Origin: Anaerovibrio lipolyticus | Lineage (GTDB): Bacteria > Bacillota > Negativicutes > Selenomonadales > Selenomonadaceae | NCBI RefSeq assembly: GCF_021531495.1 | Contig: NZ_JADYTY010000019.1 | Location: forward strand, 1 to 41,966 | Length of the DNA: 41,966 nucleotides | Direction of reading: 5' to 3' | In this document: one piece after another, positions 17,359-25,813 of the stretch | Layout: each line of letters opens with the position of its first letter | Position numbering within the stretch: the first letter of the stretch is position 1 | Notes under the pieces: model-generated | Database searches by the model: none | The model's input: the letters and a program-made list of their open reading frames with translations, nothing else | What the model was told of the DNA's origin: nothing | Translations under genes and position numbers: made by a program

Positions 17359-17664
17359 TTATTTAGGCAATTCAATTTTTGGCTTGTCAAAATTCCGACG
17401 GAAAAGCAAGCCGTTACGGCCAATTACCTGTACCAGATTGGCATTGCTGCGATCAGCCAGAGTTTCAATAGCATCTCTAGGCTCCTCAAAACAGTTCTGC
17501 AAAACTCTTACCTTAATCAGTTCCCGCTTCTTGATAGCCTCCTGAGCTGCGGTAACCACAGTAGGAGTAACGCCTTCCTTGCCAATATTGACAATGGGAT
17601 CCATAGTCATGCCCATAGAACGCAGGAAGCTTTTCTGCTTGCCAGTTAATGTATTCTTTATCAA
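17359..17664 (-). CDS. yhbY: YhbY-family CRM-domain RNA-binding protein
   Basis: A 101-residue CRM-domain protein that associates with pre-50S ribosomal particles. It shows LTGKQKSFLRS, VNIGKEGVT, IKKRELIKVRVLQN and the closing GRNGLLFRR (the GxxG-type RNA loop). The start is a TTG at 17664, because GGAGG lies seven bases before it and no ATG is near. It follows obgE by 36 bases and is probably co-transcribed with that ribosome-assembly GTPase. Confidence 0.93.
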   Translation of the reverse strand: MIKNTLTGKQKSFLRSMGMTMDPIVNIGKEGVTPTVVTAAQEAIKKRELIKVRVLQNCFEEPRDAIETLADRSNANLVQVIGRNGLLFRRNFDKPKIELPK

Positions 17665-17700
17665 ATTTTATCCTCCATAATAATCCGTAAAAACAGAGCC

Positions 17701-18990
17701 TTACTCTCTGTACTCAAATTCCATATCACCGATGTGAACGGTATCTCCTTCCTTGATACCCTTCTCCTGCAGCTTCTTATCAATGCCCTTGATACGCCAG
17801 ATATACTGGAAGCGGCGGACAGCCTCATCATTGCCGAAGTTGGTCATAGCCACCAGCTTGTCCAAAGACTTGCCGCTAACCACAAAATCACCAGACATAT
17901 CCCGAGTAATATTTACCTTGTCCGGATCTTCCTCCTGAGCCTCATAAACCTTTTCGCCCTCTTCAATCTCTGGCTCCTCGACATACTCGTCCAGAGCCTT
18001 GGCTACAGCATTAATCAACTCTCTCAGTCCCTGACCAGTAGCTGCACAAATTGGGAATATCTGAATACCTTCCTTTTCTGCCAGCTCCTTCAAGCGCACC
18101 AGATTTTCCTCTGCTCCTGGCAAATCCATTTTGTTAGCAGCCAAAATCTGAGGTCTGCGGGAAATTCGCTCACTGTACAGCTTCAATTCCTTGTTAATCT
18201 TGTAATAATCCTCTACCGGATCTCTGCCCTCAATACCAGAAGCATCTACGATGTGCACAATAACCTTGGTTCTCTCCACATGGCGGAGGAAATCGTGACC
18301 AAGGCCTACACCCTCAGAGGCGCCATCAATAAGACCTGGAATATCTGCCATAACAAAGGTCTTTTCATCTCCCAGCTCACCTACATTTACCACGCCCAAT
18401 ACAGGAGTAATAGTGGTAAAATGATATTCGGCAATCTCTGGGCGGGCAGCAGAAACCTTGGATACCAGACTGGATTTGCCTACACTTGGATAGCCTACCA
18501 AGCCCACATCCGCCAACAGCTTCAGCTCCAGCAAAAGATTTCTTACCTCTCCTGGCTCACCTAATTCGGCAAAGGTTGGTGCTCTATTGGCACTATTGGC
18601 AAATTTGGCATTGCCCCGGCCACCCCGGCCGCCCTTGGCAATAACAGCCTCCTGGCCCAGCTCTGTCAAATCAGCCAGAGTCTCACCAGTATCTGCATCC
18701 TTAACCAAGGTTCCCTGGGGTACCTTGACAATACATGGTGGCGCATTATGGCCATACTGATTCTTGATATCCCCATTTTCGCCATTCTTGGCTACAAACT
18801 TGCGATGAAAGCGAAAATCCAACAGGGTATTCATATTGTTATCTACCCGAAAAACAATATCACCGCCACGGCCACCATCACCACCAGAGGGGCCGCCCTT
18901 GGCTACAAATTTTTCTCTGCGGAAGGCTGACTTGCCATGTCCACCAGTACCTGCTGTTACCTTGATGGTAATTCTATCAATAAACTGCAT
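17701..18990 (-). CDS. obgE: Obg-family GTPase
   Basis: Obg/CgtA is an essential GTPase that binds pre-50S particles and ppGpp. The 429 residues have the glycine-rich Obg fold (1-158, with GGPSGGDGGRGGDI and GGRGGRGN), the G domain with P-loop GYPSVGKSS (166-174), DIPGLIDGAS (216-225), ANKMD and CAATGQG, and the C-terminal OCT domain typical of Firmicutes (about 350-429). GGAGGCAGGT lies before the ATG. It lies downstream of rplU-prp-rpmA but is separated from it by a terminator and a large hairpin. Confidence 0.97.
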   Translation of the reverse strand: MQFIDRITIKVTAGTGGHGKSAFRREKFVAKGGPSGGDGGRGGDIVFRVDNNMNTLLDFRFHRKFVAKNGENGDIKNQYGHNAPPCIVKVPQGTLVKDADTGETLADLTELGQEAVIAKGGRGGRGNAKFANSANRAPTFAELGEPGEVRNLLLELKLLADVGLVGYPSVGKSSLVSKVSAARPEIAEYHFTTITPVLGVVNVGELGDEKTFVMADIPGLIDGASEGVGLGHDFLRHVERTKVIVHIVDASGIEGRDPVEDYYKINKELKLYSERISRRPQILAANKMDLPGAEENLVRLKELAEKEGIQIFPICAATGQGLRELINAVAKALDEYVEEPEIEEGEKVYEAQEEDPDKVNITRDMSGDFVVSGKSLDKLVAMTNFGNDEAVRRFQYIWRIKGIDKKLQEKGIKEGDTVHIGDMEFEYRE

Positions 18991-19088
18991 ACCTGCCTCC
19001 TTATTTTTATTTTGAATGTCTATCCTGATAAAAGCAATGTCTATACCTATACAGACCTGCCAGCTCTATTTCCATATCTGAATCCATA

Positions 19089-19138
19089 TGATGTATAAAA
19101 AGCTGGTATTGTACCCAATGCCAGCTTTTTATACATCA
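19089..19138. repeat. Perfect 18-bp stem hairpin between rpmA and obgE
   Basis: Bases 19089-19106 pair perfectly with 19121-19138 around a 14-base loop that itself contains ATTG/CAAT. Both strands give a GC core (AGCTGG/CCAGCT) followed by TTTTTATAC, so it could terminate transcription from either side. It lies 6 bases beyond the T-tract of the rpmA terminator and about 100 bases before obgE. Confidence 0.75.
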
Positions 19139-19143
19139 CCATA

Positions 19144-19180
19144 AAGAAAAAAATACCTGCACCCATTCAGGCGCAGGTAT
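19144..19180 (-). terminator. Rho-independent terminator of rplU-prp-rpmA
   Basis: ATACCTGC (19180-19173, minus strand) pairs with GCAGGTAT (19160-19153), followed by TTTTTTTCTTT. It lies 11 bases past the rpmA stop. Confidence 0.92.
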
Positions 19181-19190
19181 CTCTCTGCAA

Positions 19191-19484
19191 TTACATAGCA
19201 GCTTCTTCTACTGCATAAACGCTAACCTGACGGTTGTAACGTCCCTTGCGCTCGAAAGCAACGCGGCCAGCAATCTTGGCATAGATGGTATCATCCTTGC
19301 CGATGCCTACACCATTACCAGGATGGAAATGAGTTCCACGCTGACGAACAATGATGCTGCCTGCAGTTACAACTGTACCAGCCTGCTCCTTGACACCAAG
19401 GCGCTTTGCCTCAGAATCACGGCCGTTACGGGTGCTGGATACACCTTTCTTATGCGCAAACAGCTGCAAATCAAACTTAAACAT
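19191..19484 (-). CDS. rpmA: 50S ribosomal protein L27
   Basis: L27 is a large-subunit protein whose N-terminus reaches the peptidyl-transferase centre. The 97 residues begin [14 protein letters not shown]. The first nine residues are the Firmicute-type extension that is removed by the Prp protease encoded just upstream, exposing Ala-His-Lys-Lys. The ATG at 19484 has AGGAGGTG upstream. It is the last gene of rplU-prp-rpmA. Confidence 0.98.
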   Translation of the reverse strand: MFKFDLQLFAHKKGVSSTRNGRDSEAKRLGVKEQAGTVVTAGSIIVRQRGTHFHPGNGVGIGKDDTIYAKIAGRVAFERKGRYNRQVSVYAVEEAAM

Positions 19485-19489
19485 CAGGG

Positions 19490-19807
19490 TTACACCTCCT
19501 GTACCACTGAAATACATATTTCCTCTGGATCATACTCTTGGATATCATAGAACCCAATGAGCATTGTCTCTAAAATTGCATCAGTTAATTCATCGGGAAC
19601 GCCTTTGAGCCTTGCATGCAAGTCACCACTCGCTACTTTATAATCAACTTCGCGATGCAGGTGCTGCCCTACGCCCTTAAGAGCGGTTTGTGCTAATGTG
19701 GATATCCCGGCACAAACAATATCACTGCCATATTCGCCGTGATGACCACGGACATCATAGCCAGATATTCTTCCCTGGGAATTGCGATAAACCTTTATCT
19801 CAATCAT
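19490..19807 (-). CDS. prp: Ribosomal-processing cysteine protease Prp
   Basis: Prp (YsxB, DUF464) cleaves the N-terminal extension of L27. The 105 residues keep the catalytic pair in [16 protein letters not shown] (His22 and Cys32). Its start overlaps the rplU stop as TAATG, and it ends 5 bases before rpmA, so the protease and its L27 substrate are made from one mRNA. Confidence 0.95.
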   Translation of the reverse strand: MIEIKVYRNSQGRISGYDVRGHHGEYGSDIVCAGISTLAQTALKGVGQHLHREVDYKVASGDLHARLKGVPDELTDAILETMLIGFYDIQEYDPEEICISVVQEV

Positions 19808-20118
19808 TAAGCTTCGATCTTCTCGATAACAACCTTAGTGAAAGGCTGACGATGACCCTGACGCTTACGATAGTTGGACTTAGCCTTGTACTTGAAGACC
19901 AGAATCTTCTTGTCCTTGCCCTGAGCCTCTACCTTAGCGGTAACCTTGGCACCATCAACTACAGGCTTGCCTACTACAACCTCGCTGTCCTTTACTACAG
20001 TCAGAACCTGATCAAAAGTAACAACGTCGCCCTCAGCAGCCTCCAGCTTCTCAACAGTAACAACATCGCCCTCAGCTACCTTGTACTGCTTGCCACCAGT
20101 CTGAATAATTGCGTACAT
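19807..20118 (-). CDS. rplU: 50S ribosomal protein L21
   Basis: L21 is a large-subunit protein that binds 23S rRNA. The 103 residues begin [14 protein letters not shown] and end with [22 protein letters not shown], both diagnostic. The ATG at 20118 has GGAGGTG upstream. It is the first gene of rplU-prp-rpmA, with a strong promoter and a structured leader. Confidence 0.98.
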   Translation of the reverse strand: MYAIIQTGGKQYKVAEGDVVTVEKLEAAEGDVVTFDQVLTVVKDSEVVVGKPVVDGAKVTAKVEAQGKDKKILVFKYKAKSNYRKRQGHRQPFTKVVIEKIEA

Positions 20119-20229
20119 TCCTCTACACCTCCCTATATTAGTACTCGCCAATTACGGTAGGGAAAATCCCTTTATTAACCTCACTGTGCGGTTGGGGAAA
20201 GTACACTTATAGTGCACTCACATTGACAT
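20119..20229 (-). promoter_or_regulatory. Leader of rplU, candidate L21 autoregulatory leader
   Basis: About 110 bases lie between the rplU promoter and its start codon, with several short complementary segments such as AAAGGGA and TCCCT. L21 leaders are a known class of ribosomal-protein autoregulatory RNA in Firmicutes. Position and length fit, but the consensus fold was not confirmed. Confidence 0.4.
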
Positions 20230-20258
20230 ATTTTACCATTTCACCAACACAATGTCAA
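20230..20258 (-). promoter_or_regulatory. Strong sigma-A promoter of rplU-prp-rpmA
   Basis: Minus strand TTGACA (20258-20253), 17-base spacer and TAAAAT (20235-20230). The -35 box begins 8 bases after the stop of the purine permease. The core promoter sits inside the inverted repeat ATTGACAT (20222-20229) / ATGTCAAT (20252-20259). Confidence 0.85.
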
Positions 20259-20265
20259 TAAAATT

Positions 20266-21645
20266 TTATACGAAAATATACTTCAAAACAAAGATTACAG
20301 CCAGAATATATACCACTGGACTAATCTGCTTTTTGGACACTGAGCCAGTGCAGATATTGATAATTACATAGGAGATAACACCCATGGAAATACCCTCAGA
20401 AATGGAGTACATAAATGGCATAGCAATAGTAGCAATATAAGCAGGCACAGCCTCAGTCAAATCATCAAAGTCAATGCGCATCAGGCTGCTTACCATCAGG
20501 AAGCCTACCACAATCAAAGCAGGAGCAGTAGCAAAGGCTGGAATAGCTAGGAAGATAGGTGCCAGCAGCAAGCTCAAAGCAAAGAGAATGGCGCTGACAA
20601 CAGCAGTAAGACCAGTACGACCGCCTGCACCTACACCAGCAGAGCTTTCTACAAAAGTAGTTACAGTGGAGGTACCCAAAATAGCACCAGCAGTGGTGGC
20701 AATGGAATCAGCCATCAAAGCACCCTTGATATTTGGCAGACGGCCCTGCTTATCCAGCATATCGGCCTTGGAAGCTACGCCAATGAGAGTTCCCAGCGTA
20801 TCAAACAGATCTACAAACATGAAGGTCAGCATAATAGTCAGGAAGTTCAGTGTAGCAATAGCACTGAAATCAAGCTGCATGAAGGTTGGTGCCAGACTTG
20901 GAATAGCAATGCCATGAGAGAAATCTGGCATTACAGAGAACATGCCCTGAGCTGGATCCGGAATATAGATACCAGTCATTTCGCAAATCATGCCAGCAGC
21001 CCAGGTAATCAGAATACCCCAGAGAATGCCGCCTGGAACCTTTTTAGCCATGAGAATGGCTGTCAGCAAGGTGCCCATAAGAGCCAGGAAAGCGCCAATA
21101 CCTACAGTGTAGAAGGAGCCATCCAGCAAAGCTGCTCTAAATGGATAAAGACCTACCAGAGTAGGGCCATCTACAACGATTTTGGCGTTCTGCATACCGA
21201 TAAAGGCAATGAACAGACCAATACCACTGGTAACACCGTATTTCAGGGCTGGAGGGATACAGTTGAAAATAGCCTCTCTAACCTTGGTAAGTGACAAAAT
21301 AATGAATATAATACCTTCAACAAATACAGCTGCCAAAGCCACCTGCCAGGAGTAACCCATCTGGCCTACAACTGTAAAAGCAAAGAAGGCATTGAGGCCC
21401 ATACCAGGAGCCAATACAAATGGATAATTTGCCAAAGCGGCCATAATCAGGGTACCAATGCAGGCGCCAATGGCGGTAGCTGCAAATACGGCACCGGCAT
21501 CCATACCGGTTGTGCCAAGGATATTAGGGTTGACGGCCAAAATATAGGCCATGGTCATAAATGTGGTGATACCGGCGATAATCTCTGTGCGGACGCTGGT
21601 ACCATGTTCCTTTAGATGAAAAATTTTCTCTAAAGTCTCATTCAT
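20266..21645 (-). CDS. NCS2-family purine permease (AzgA/PbuG type)
   Basis: A 459-residue inner-membrane proton-coupled importer of adenine, guanine or hypoxanthine, with about 12-14 helices. The family signature is clear: TEIIAGITTFMTMAYILAVNP, APGMGLNAFFAF, GIGLFIAFIGMQNA, FVDLFDTLGTLIGVASKA, ESSAGVGAGGRTGLTAV. The exact nucleobase cannot be read from sequence. AAAGGAGG precedes the ATG. It lies downstream of the rng terminator hairpin, so its transcript must start within that hairpin region or read through it. Transcription runs on into rplU without an obvious terminator. Confidence 0.92.
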   Translation of the reverse strand: MNETLEKIFHLKEHGTSVRTEIIAGITTFMTMAYILAVNPNILGTTGMDAGAVFAATAIGACIGTLIMAALANYPFVLAPGMGLNAFFAFTVVGQMGYSWQVALAAVFVEGIIFIILSLTKVREAIFNCIPPALKYGVTSGIGLFIAFIGMQNAKIVVDGPTLVGLYPFRAALLDGSFYTVGIGAFLALMGTLLTAILMAKKVPGGILWGILITWAAGMICEMTGIYIPDPAQGMFSVMPDFSHGIAIPSLAPTFMQLDFSAIATLNFLTIMLTFMFVDLFDTLGTLIGVASKADMLDKQGRLPNIKGALMADSIATTAGAILGTSTVTTFVESSAGVGAGGRTGLTAVVSAILFALSLLLAPIFLAIPAFATAPALIVVGFLMVSSLMRIDFDDLTEAVPAYIATIAMPFMYSISEGISMGVISYVIINICTGSVSKKQISPVVYILAVIFVLKYIFV

Positions 21646-21668
21646 TGTCTTAGTCCTCCTTTATTGTT

Positions 21669-21700
21669 AAAAAAGAATACGCCGACTAGGAAAGCCGGCG
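21669..21700 (-). terminator. Terminator after rng, within the purine permease leader
   Basis: Minus strand CGCCGGCT (21700-21693) pairs with AGTCGGCG (21687-21680) around a 5-base loop, with one G-T pair, followed by TATTCTTTTTT. It lies 53 bases past rng and 24 bases before the permease start, so it may act as an attenuator for the permease. Confidence 0.85.
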
Positions 21701-21704
21701 AAAC

Positions 21705-21725
21705 ATATTACAAAGGTATATTACA
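21705..21725 (-). promoter_or_regulatory. Direct repeat ATATTACA upstream of the permease
   Basis: ATATTACA occurs at 21705-21712 and again at 21718-21725, a 13-base period, just before the terminator hairpin. A weak promoter on the minus strand (TTGCAA, 17 bases, TAATAT) overlaps it. It may be a regulator site. Confidence 0.3.
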
Positions 21726-21753
21726 TTATTTCAAGATAAATTGCAATGAAAAT

Positions 21754-23184
21754 TTATTCCTGAAACAAACTATAACATCCTGGCTGGATTTCTCTATCCG
21801 AGCAGATATTTACCCTTACCCCCAAATCTTTATACAGTCTCTCAAAGGCCTCTCCTGCCTTTAGTTCCTTAGCTGCTTCTGGATGTATATGTAACATATA
21901 CCCCTCAGCCCCATGCTTATGGGCTTCGATACGGCGAATCTCCCGGCACACATTAATAGCCAAAGCCTCTGCCGACAGCACCCTGCCACTGCCCTGGCAC
22001 ACTGGACAATCCCGATAGAGAAGGTTATCTATATTATGCCGAGTCTTTTTGCGGGTAATCTCCACCAGCCCCAAAGCAGTAATATCCACCACATGAGTTT
22101 TGGTTCTATCCTGCTGAGCCAGCTGCCTCAAAAGCTGCAAAAGAGCCTTATTATGCTCCTCCTTTTCCATATCAATGAAATCCACCAGCACAATACCGCC
22201 AATATCCCGCAGCCGCAGCTGGTGCATAATTTCCACCGCCGCCTCCTTGTTCAAAGCAAAAGCCGTTTCGCCCAAGCTGATATTTCCCACAAAACTGCCA
22301 GTATTAACATCAATAACCGTCATAGCCTCAGTTTTGTCTATAACCAAAAATCCCCCAGAAGCCAAGGGAACCTGACGATTGCCTGCACTGACTGCTTCAG
22401 CCTCAATTTCGTAATATTCAAATATATTACTGCCCTTGTACAGCTTCAGCCTATCCGCCCACTCCGGCGCCATGCCCTGCAGCAAATCCTTAACCCGGCC
22501 ATAGACAATCTCATCATCAATTACCATTTGTTCAACATCCTCGTTAAACAAATCCCGCACAATGCGGATAACCAAATCCACATCCCGATACAAAAGGCCT
22601 GTGCCCTTCATCAGCTTGGACTTAGCCTCAACAGACTGCCAAACCTTAATAAGATAGCGAATATCCCGCTGGATACATTCCTTGGACTGGCCCATAGCAG
22701 CAGTGCGAATAATCACACCCATATCCTCTGGGCAAGCCTCCCGTACAATATCATAAAGGCGGTGGCGCTCCTGCTCTGAGTCAATGCGATGGGATGTGCC
22801 TATATAAGCCGACCGAGGCATCAGCACCACATTCCGCCCGGGAAGGGTCAGATGCATAGTAGCCCGAGGTCCCTTGGTGCCCACCTCATCCTTGGTAATC
22901 TGCACTGGCAGCACCTGACCAATATGAATGGTCTTTCTAGGACTCCCAACTCCATCTACCTCCGCCTTGCCATCCCCAATATAGAGAAAAGCATTTTTGC
23001 TCTGGCCAATATCCACAAAGGCCGCCTGCATACCAGGCAGTACATTCTGCACAATACCCTTGTAGATATTTCCCACCAAATGGCTATGCCTTGGCCGTTC
23101 CAGCTCCAAGGAGGTTAATCTATTATTCTCTTTTACAGCAATGCGGGTTTCCTCCGGCATAACATTGACTATAATTGATTTCAT
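21754..23184 (-). CDS. rng: Ribonuclease G/E family endoribonuclease
   Basis: RNase G/E cleaves 5'-monophosphorylated RNAs in rRNA maturation and mRNA decay. The 476-residue protein has the S1 domain (about 35-110: VGNIYKGIVQNVLPGMQAAFVDIG), the 5' sensor region and the catalytic Mg site (Asp in DVNTG, 292-296, and VDFIDM, 334-339). The zinc-link CPVCQGSG lies at 393-400. It lacks the long C-terminal degradosome scaffold of RNase E, so it is RNase G-like. It lies 36 bases after the TIGR03936 gene in one operon. Confidence 0.95.
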   Translation of the reverse strand: MKSIIVNVMPEETRIAVKENNRLTSLELERPRHSHLVGNIYKGIVQNVLPGMQAAFVDIGQSKNAFLYIGDGKAEVDGVGSPRKTIHIGQVLPVQITKDEVGTKGPRATMHLTLPGRNVVLMPRSAYIGTSHRIDSEQERHRLYDIVREACPEDMGVIIRTAAMGQSKECIQRDIRYLIKVWQSVEAKSKLMKGTGLLYRDVDLVIRIVRDLFNEDVEQMVIDDEIVYGRVKDLLQGMAPEWADRLKLYKGSNIFEYYEIEAEAVSAGNRQVPLASGGFLVIDKTEAMTVIDVNTGSFVGNISLGETAFALNKEAAVEIMHQLRLRDIGGIVLVDFIDMEKEEHNKALLQLLRQLAQQDRTKTHVVDITALGLVEITRKKTRHNIDNLLYRDCPVCQGSGRVLSAEALAINVCREIRRIEAHKHGAEGYMLHIHPEAAKELKAGEAFERLYKDLGVRVNICSDREIQPGCYSLFQE

Positions 23185-23220
23185 ATCCAGCTCCTGATTT
23201 TAATTTTGCCCGCCCATTGA

Positions 23221-23925
23221 TTAAACCAAATCTATTAAGGCTCTGCCCTGGCCCTTCATGGAGATTCTCTTAATCAAAACCTTTGGCTCATCCACTGGCA
23301 AATTGTATTCGGCCTGCAACAGCTTAAGAATCTCTCCCGGCTTTACGCTACCGCTTTGGGTAATGGCAATATCCATATACAGCTTTAGCAAATCTCCAGC
23401 CATAGACAGCTTAACAGGCTTCAGCATATACTGCTTGGTTTCAATCATCTTGTTTGTCTTAGGAGTCACGCGATGAACCATAGCCTCTGGGGCTTTATTA
23501 TAAGCCTCTACAGCCTGCACTGCCTCCTGCCAATATCCTGTCAAAGGCACATACAGTTCATACTCTGCCTCCTGTACCTCTGCCATTAGAGCCTTGTGCT
23601 TTTTGCCCTTACAAGGCTTTGGCTCTGGTACTTCTTTCAGCCTCAGCAGCTTTACCCCCGGTGGCAAAGCCTTGCTAAGACGATCAAACACCTCTGGCTG
23701 ACACAGTGGCTTGGTCATCTCAAAATCCATATACTCCGCATCGCTAATAACCCCCAAGGACAAAGCAGAAGCAAAGGCAATCTTGATATGAGGATTAAAT
23801 CCTTCAGAATAAGCTGCCGGCAGCTTGGCACGGCGAATAGCCCGCTCCATAACCCCAGCATAATCAAGGTGGGAAATATAACGGATTTCCTCACCCTTGG
23901 TAATTTCAGCCCGATATTTATACAT
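23221..23925 (-). CDS. TIGR03936-family protein (DUF2344)
   Basis: A 234-residue protein of unknown exact function. In many Firmicutes it is adjacent or fused to the TIGR03960 radical SAM protein and close to rng and rplU. The N-terminal pattern KGEEIRYISHLDYAGVMERAIRRAKLP, then YSEGFNPH and FASALSLGV, are typical. Here the two genes overlap by 8 bases rather than being fused, which argues that the products work together, perhaps in RNA or protein modification. No catalytic motif is recognised. Confidence 0.9.
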   Translation of the reverse strand: MYKYRAEITKGEEIRYISHLDYAGVMERAIRRAKLPAAYSEGFNPHIKIAFASALSLGVISDAEYMDFEMTKPLCQPEVFDRLSKALPPGVKLLRLKEVPEPKPCKGKKHKALMAEVQEAEYELYVPLTGYWQEAVQAVEAYNKAPEAMVHRVTPKTNKMIETKQYMLKPVKLSMAGDLLKLYMDIAITQSGSVKPGEILKLLQAEYNLPVDEPKVLIKRISMKGQGRALIDLV

Positions 23926-25777
23926 TTTCCCGCCTCCAATCTACAACCTTAGCCTTTAGAGATGGGCAGACACCACAGGCAGAGCATTTGCCACGACGGC
24001 AATCCTCTGTCAGCTGCTCCTTAATAGCCTTGTCATACTCCCGCAGCAAAAATTCCTTGCTTACACCTGGGGTTGTATGCTCCCAAGGCAGCTTTTCCTC
24101 TGGTTCTCTAGCTCTCTCATTATAAAGATGCAAATCTATGCCACATTTAGCAAAGGCCTCATGCCATACATCATTTTTGAACAAATCATTCCAGCCATCA
24201 AATTTGGCCCCATCCTTCCATGCCTGATAAATAACCTGAGCGATTTTTCTATCGCCTCTGGCAATAGCTCCCTCCAGCACGCTAACTCTGGCATCATGAT
24301 AGTTGAACTTTACAGCCCGCTCAGTAATGCTATCCTTCAGCAAGCGCTGACGACGGTGAAATTCAGCTTCTGGCAGCTGGCCATACCACTGGAAAGGTGT
24401 ATGAGGCTTTGGTACAAAGCAGGATACGCTAATGGTTACAGTAACGCCCCAACGGCCTGTAACCTCCTTGTACTTTCTAGCTACCTTCTCCGCCAGCTTA
24501 GCAATCCCCACAATATCCTCGTCAGTTTCTGTAGGCAGTCCCATCATAAAATACAGCTTTACCTGCTTCCAGCCCTGACGGAAAGCCGCCTCTGTAGCAG
24601 CCATAAGGTTTTCCTCAGTAACACCCTTGTTGATAACATCCCGCAATCTCTGGGTACCAGCCTCTGGTGCAAAGGTAAGACCACTTTTGCGCACCTGCTG
24701 CATTTTGTGAGCCAAATCAATGGAAAAGCTATCTATACGCAAAGATGGCAGAGAAAAGCTTACCTTTTCATCCTTGAAATCACTAAACAAATCATCTACC
24801 AGCTCCCCCAGGCAGGAATAATCCGCCGAGCTAAGAGAAGTCAAAGACATTTCGTTGTAGCCAGTAGAATCAATCAGCTTACGAGCCAGCTCCCGCAATC
24901 TGTCCTTGCTTCTCTCCCGTACCGGACGATAGGAAGTACCGGCCTGACAGAAGCGACAGCCTCTGGTACAGCCACGGAACAACTCCAGCATAATACGGTC
25001 ATGAACAATATCAATATACGGCAGCACAGGCTTCTCCACGAATCTTACGCTATCCATATCCTTTATCAATCGCTTATATATAACAGGCTTAGCCTCTGGG
25101 CAGGCTGGCTCTATATCAGCAAAAAGCCCCTGCTGATTGTAGGTTACATTATAGAAAGATGGCACATAAATTCCATCCAGAACAGCCAGACGCTTCAACA
25201 GTCCCTGCCTGCCCTCTGGCTTACCTGCCTCCTGCCAGCTGCGGAATACATCCACAGTTTCGCAGATAAGCTCCTCTCCTTCGCCTACAATAAAGAAATC
25301 AAAGAAATCTGCTATAGGCTCTGTATTATAAACACATGGGCCGCCCCCTACAATAAAGGGATCATTTTCCCCTCGGTCCCTGCTCCAAATAGGAATCCCA
25401 GCCAAATCCAGCATATTCAGCACATTGGAATAAATCATTTCATATTGCAGGGAAAAACCTAGAAAATCAAATTCCTTAATGGCATGGAAGCTCTCCAAGG
25501 AAAACAGGGGAATCTGCCGCTGACGCATGATTTCTTCCATATCAATCCAAGGGGCATATACCCGCTCACAGGCAGTATCCTCTCTGGCATTCAAAACCTC
25601 ATAAAGGATTTTCAGCCCAAGATTGGACATACCTACCTCATATACATCAGGCAGTGCCAAAGCAAAATGGCAAGGAGTGCTTTCCCAATCCTTATGAACA
25701 GCATTTAGCTCATGACCGGTATATCTGGCAGGCTTCTCCACAGCCTGCAGGATTTCTGGTTCCAATTTAATAATCAA
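23918..25777 (-). CDS. TIGR03960-family B12-binding-like radical SAM protein
   Basis: A 619-residue radical SAM enzyme. The N-terminal half resembles a B12-binding fold, and the radical SAM cluster motif is RGCTRGCRFCQAG (Cys270, Cys274, Cys277, CxxxCxxC). A further cysteine group, CRRGKCSACGVC, sits near the C-terminus and may hold another cluster. The reaction is unknown. The start is TTG at 25777, with GAGG upstream; no ATG is near. It follows rodA by 36 bases and overlaps the TIGR03936 gene. Confidence 0.92.
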   Translation of the reverse strand: MIIKLEPEILQAVEKPARYTGHELNAVHKDWESTPCHFALALPDVYEVGMSNLGLKILYEVLNAREDTACERVYAPWIDMEEIMRQRQIPLFSLESFHAIKEFDFLGFSLQYEMIYSNVLNMLDLAGIPIWSRDRGENDPFIVGGGPCVYNTEPIADFFDFFIVGEGEELICETVDVFRSWQEAGKPEGRQGLLKRLAVLDGIYVPSFYNVTYNQQGLFADIEPACPEAKPVIYKRLIKDMDSVRFVEKPVLPYIDIVHDRIMLELFRGCTRGCRFCQAGTSYRPVRERSKDRLRELARKLIDSTGYNEMSLTSLSSADYSCLGELVDDLFSDFKDEKVSFSLPSLRIDSFSIDLAHKMQQVRKSGLTFAPEAGTQRLRDVINKGVTEENLMAATEAAFRQGWKQVKLYFMMGLPTETDEDIVGIAKLAEKVARKYKEVTGRWGVTVTISVSCFVPKPHTPFQWYGQLPEAEFHRRQRLLKDSITERAVKFNYHDARVSVLEGAIARGDRKIAQVIYQAWKDGAKFDGWNDLFKNDVWHEAFAKCGIDLHLYNERAREPEEKLPWEHTTPGVSKEFLLREYDKAIKEQLTEDCRRGKCSACGVCPSLKAKVVDWRRENV

Positions 25778-25813
25778 TTAATTCTAACCTCGCTCATACA
25801 TTTCATATTTCAT

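Noticed and set aside
21646-21753. Purine riboswitch in the permease leader
   Set aside because: The conserved loop and junction sequences are absent and the space is too short; only a terminator hairpin is visible.
24077-25462. Long open frame on the plus strand (461 codons)
   Set aside because: Antisense to the TIGR03960 radical SAM gene; no ribosome site and no family motifs.
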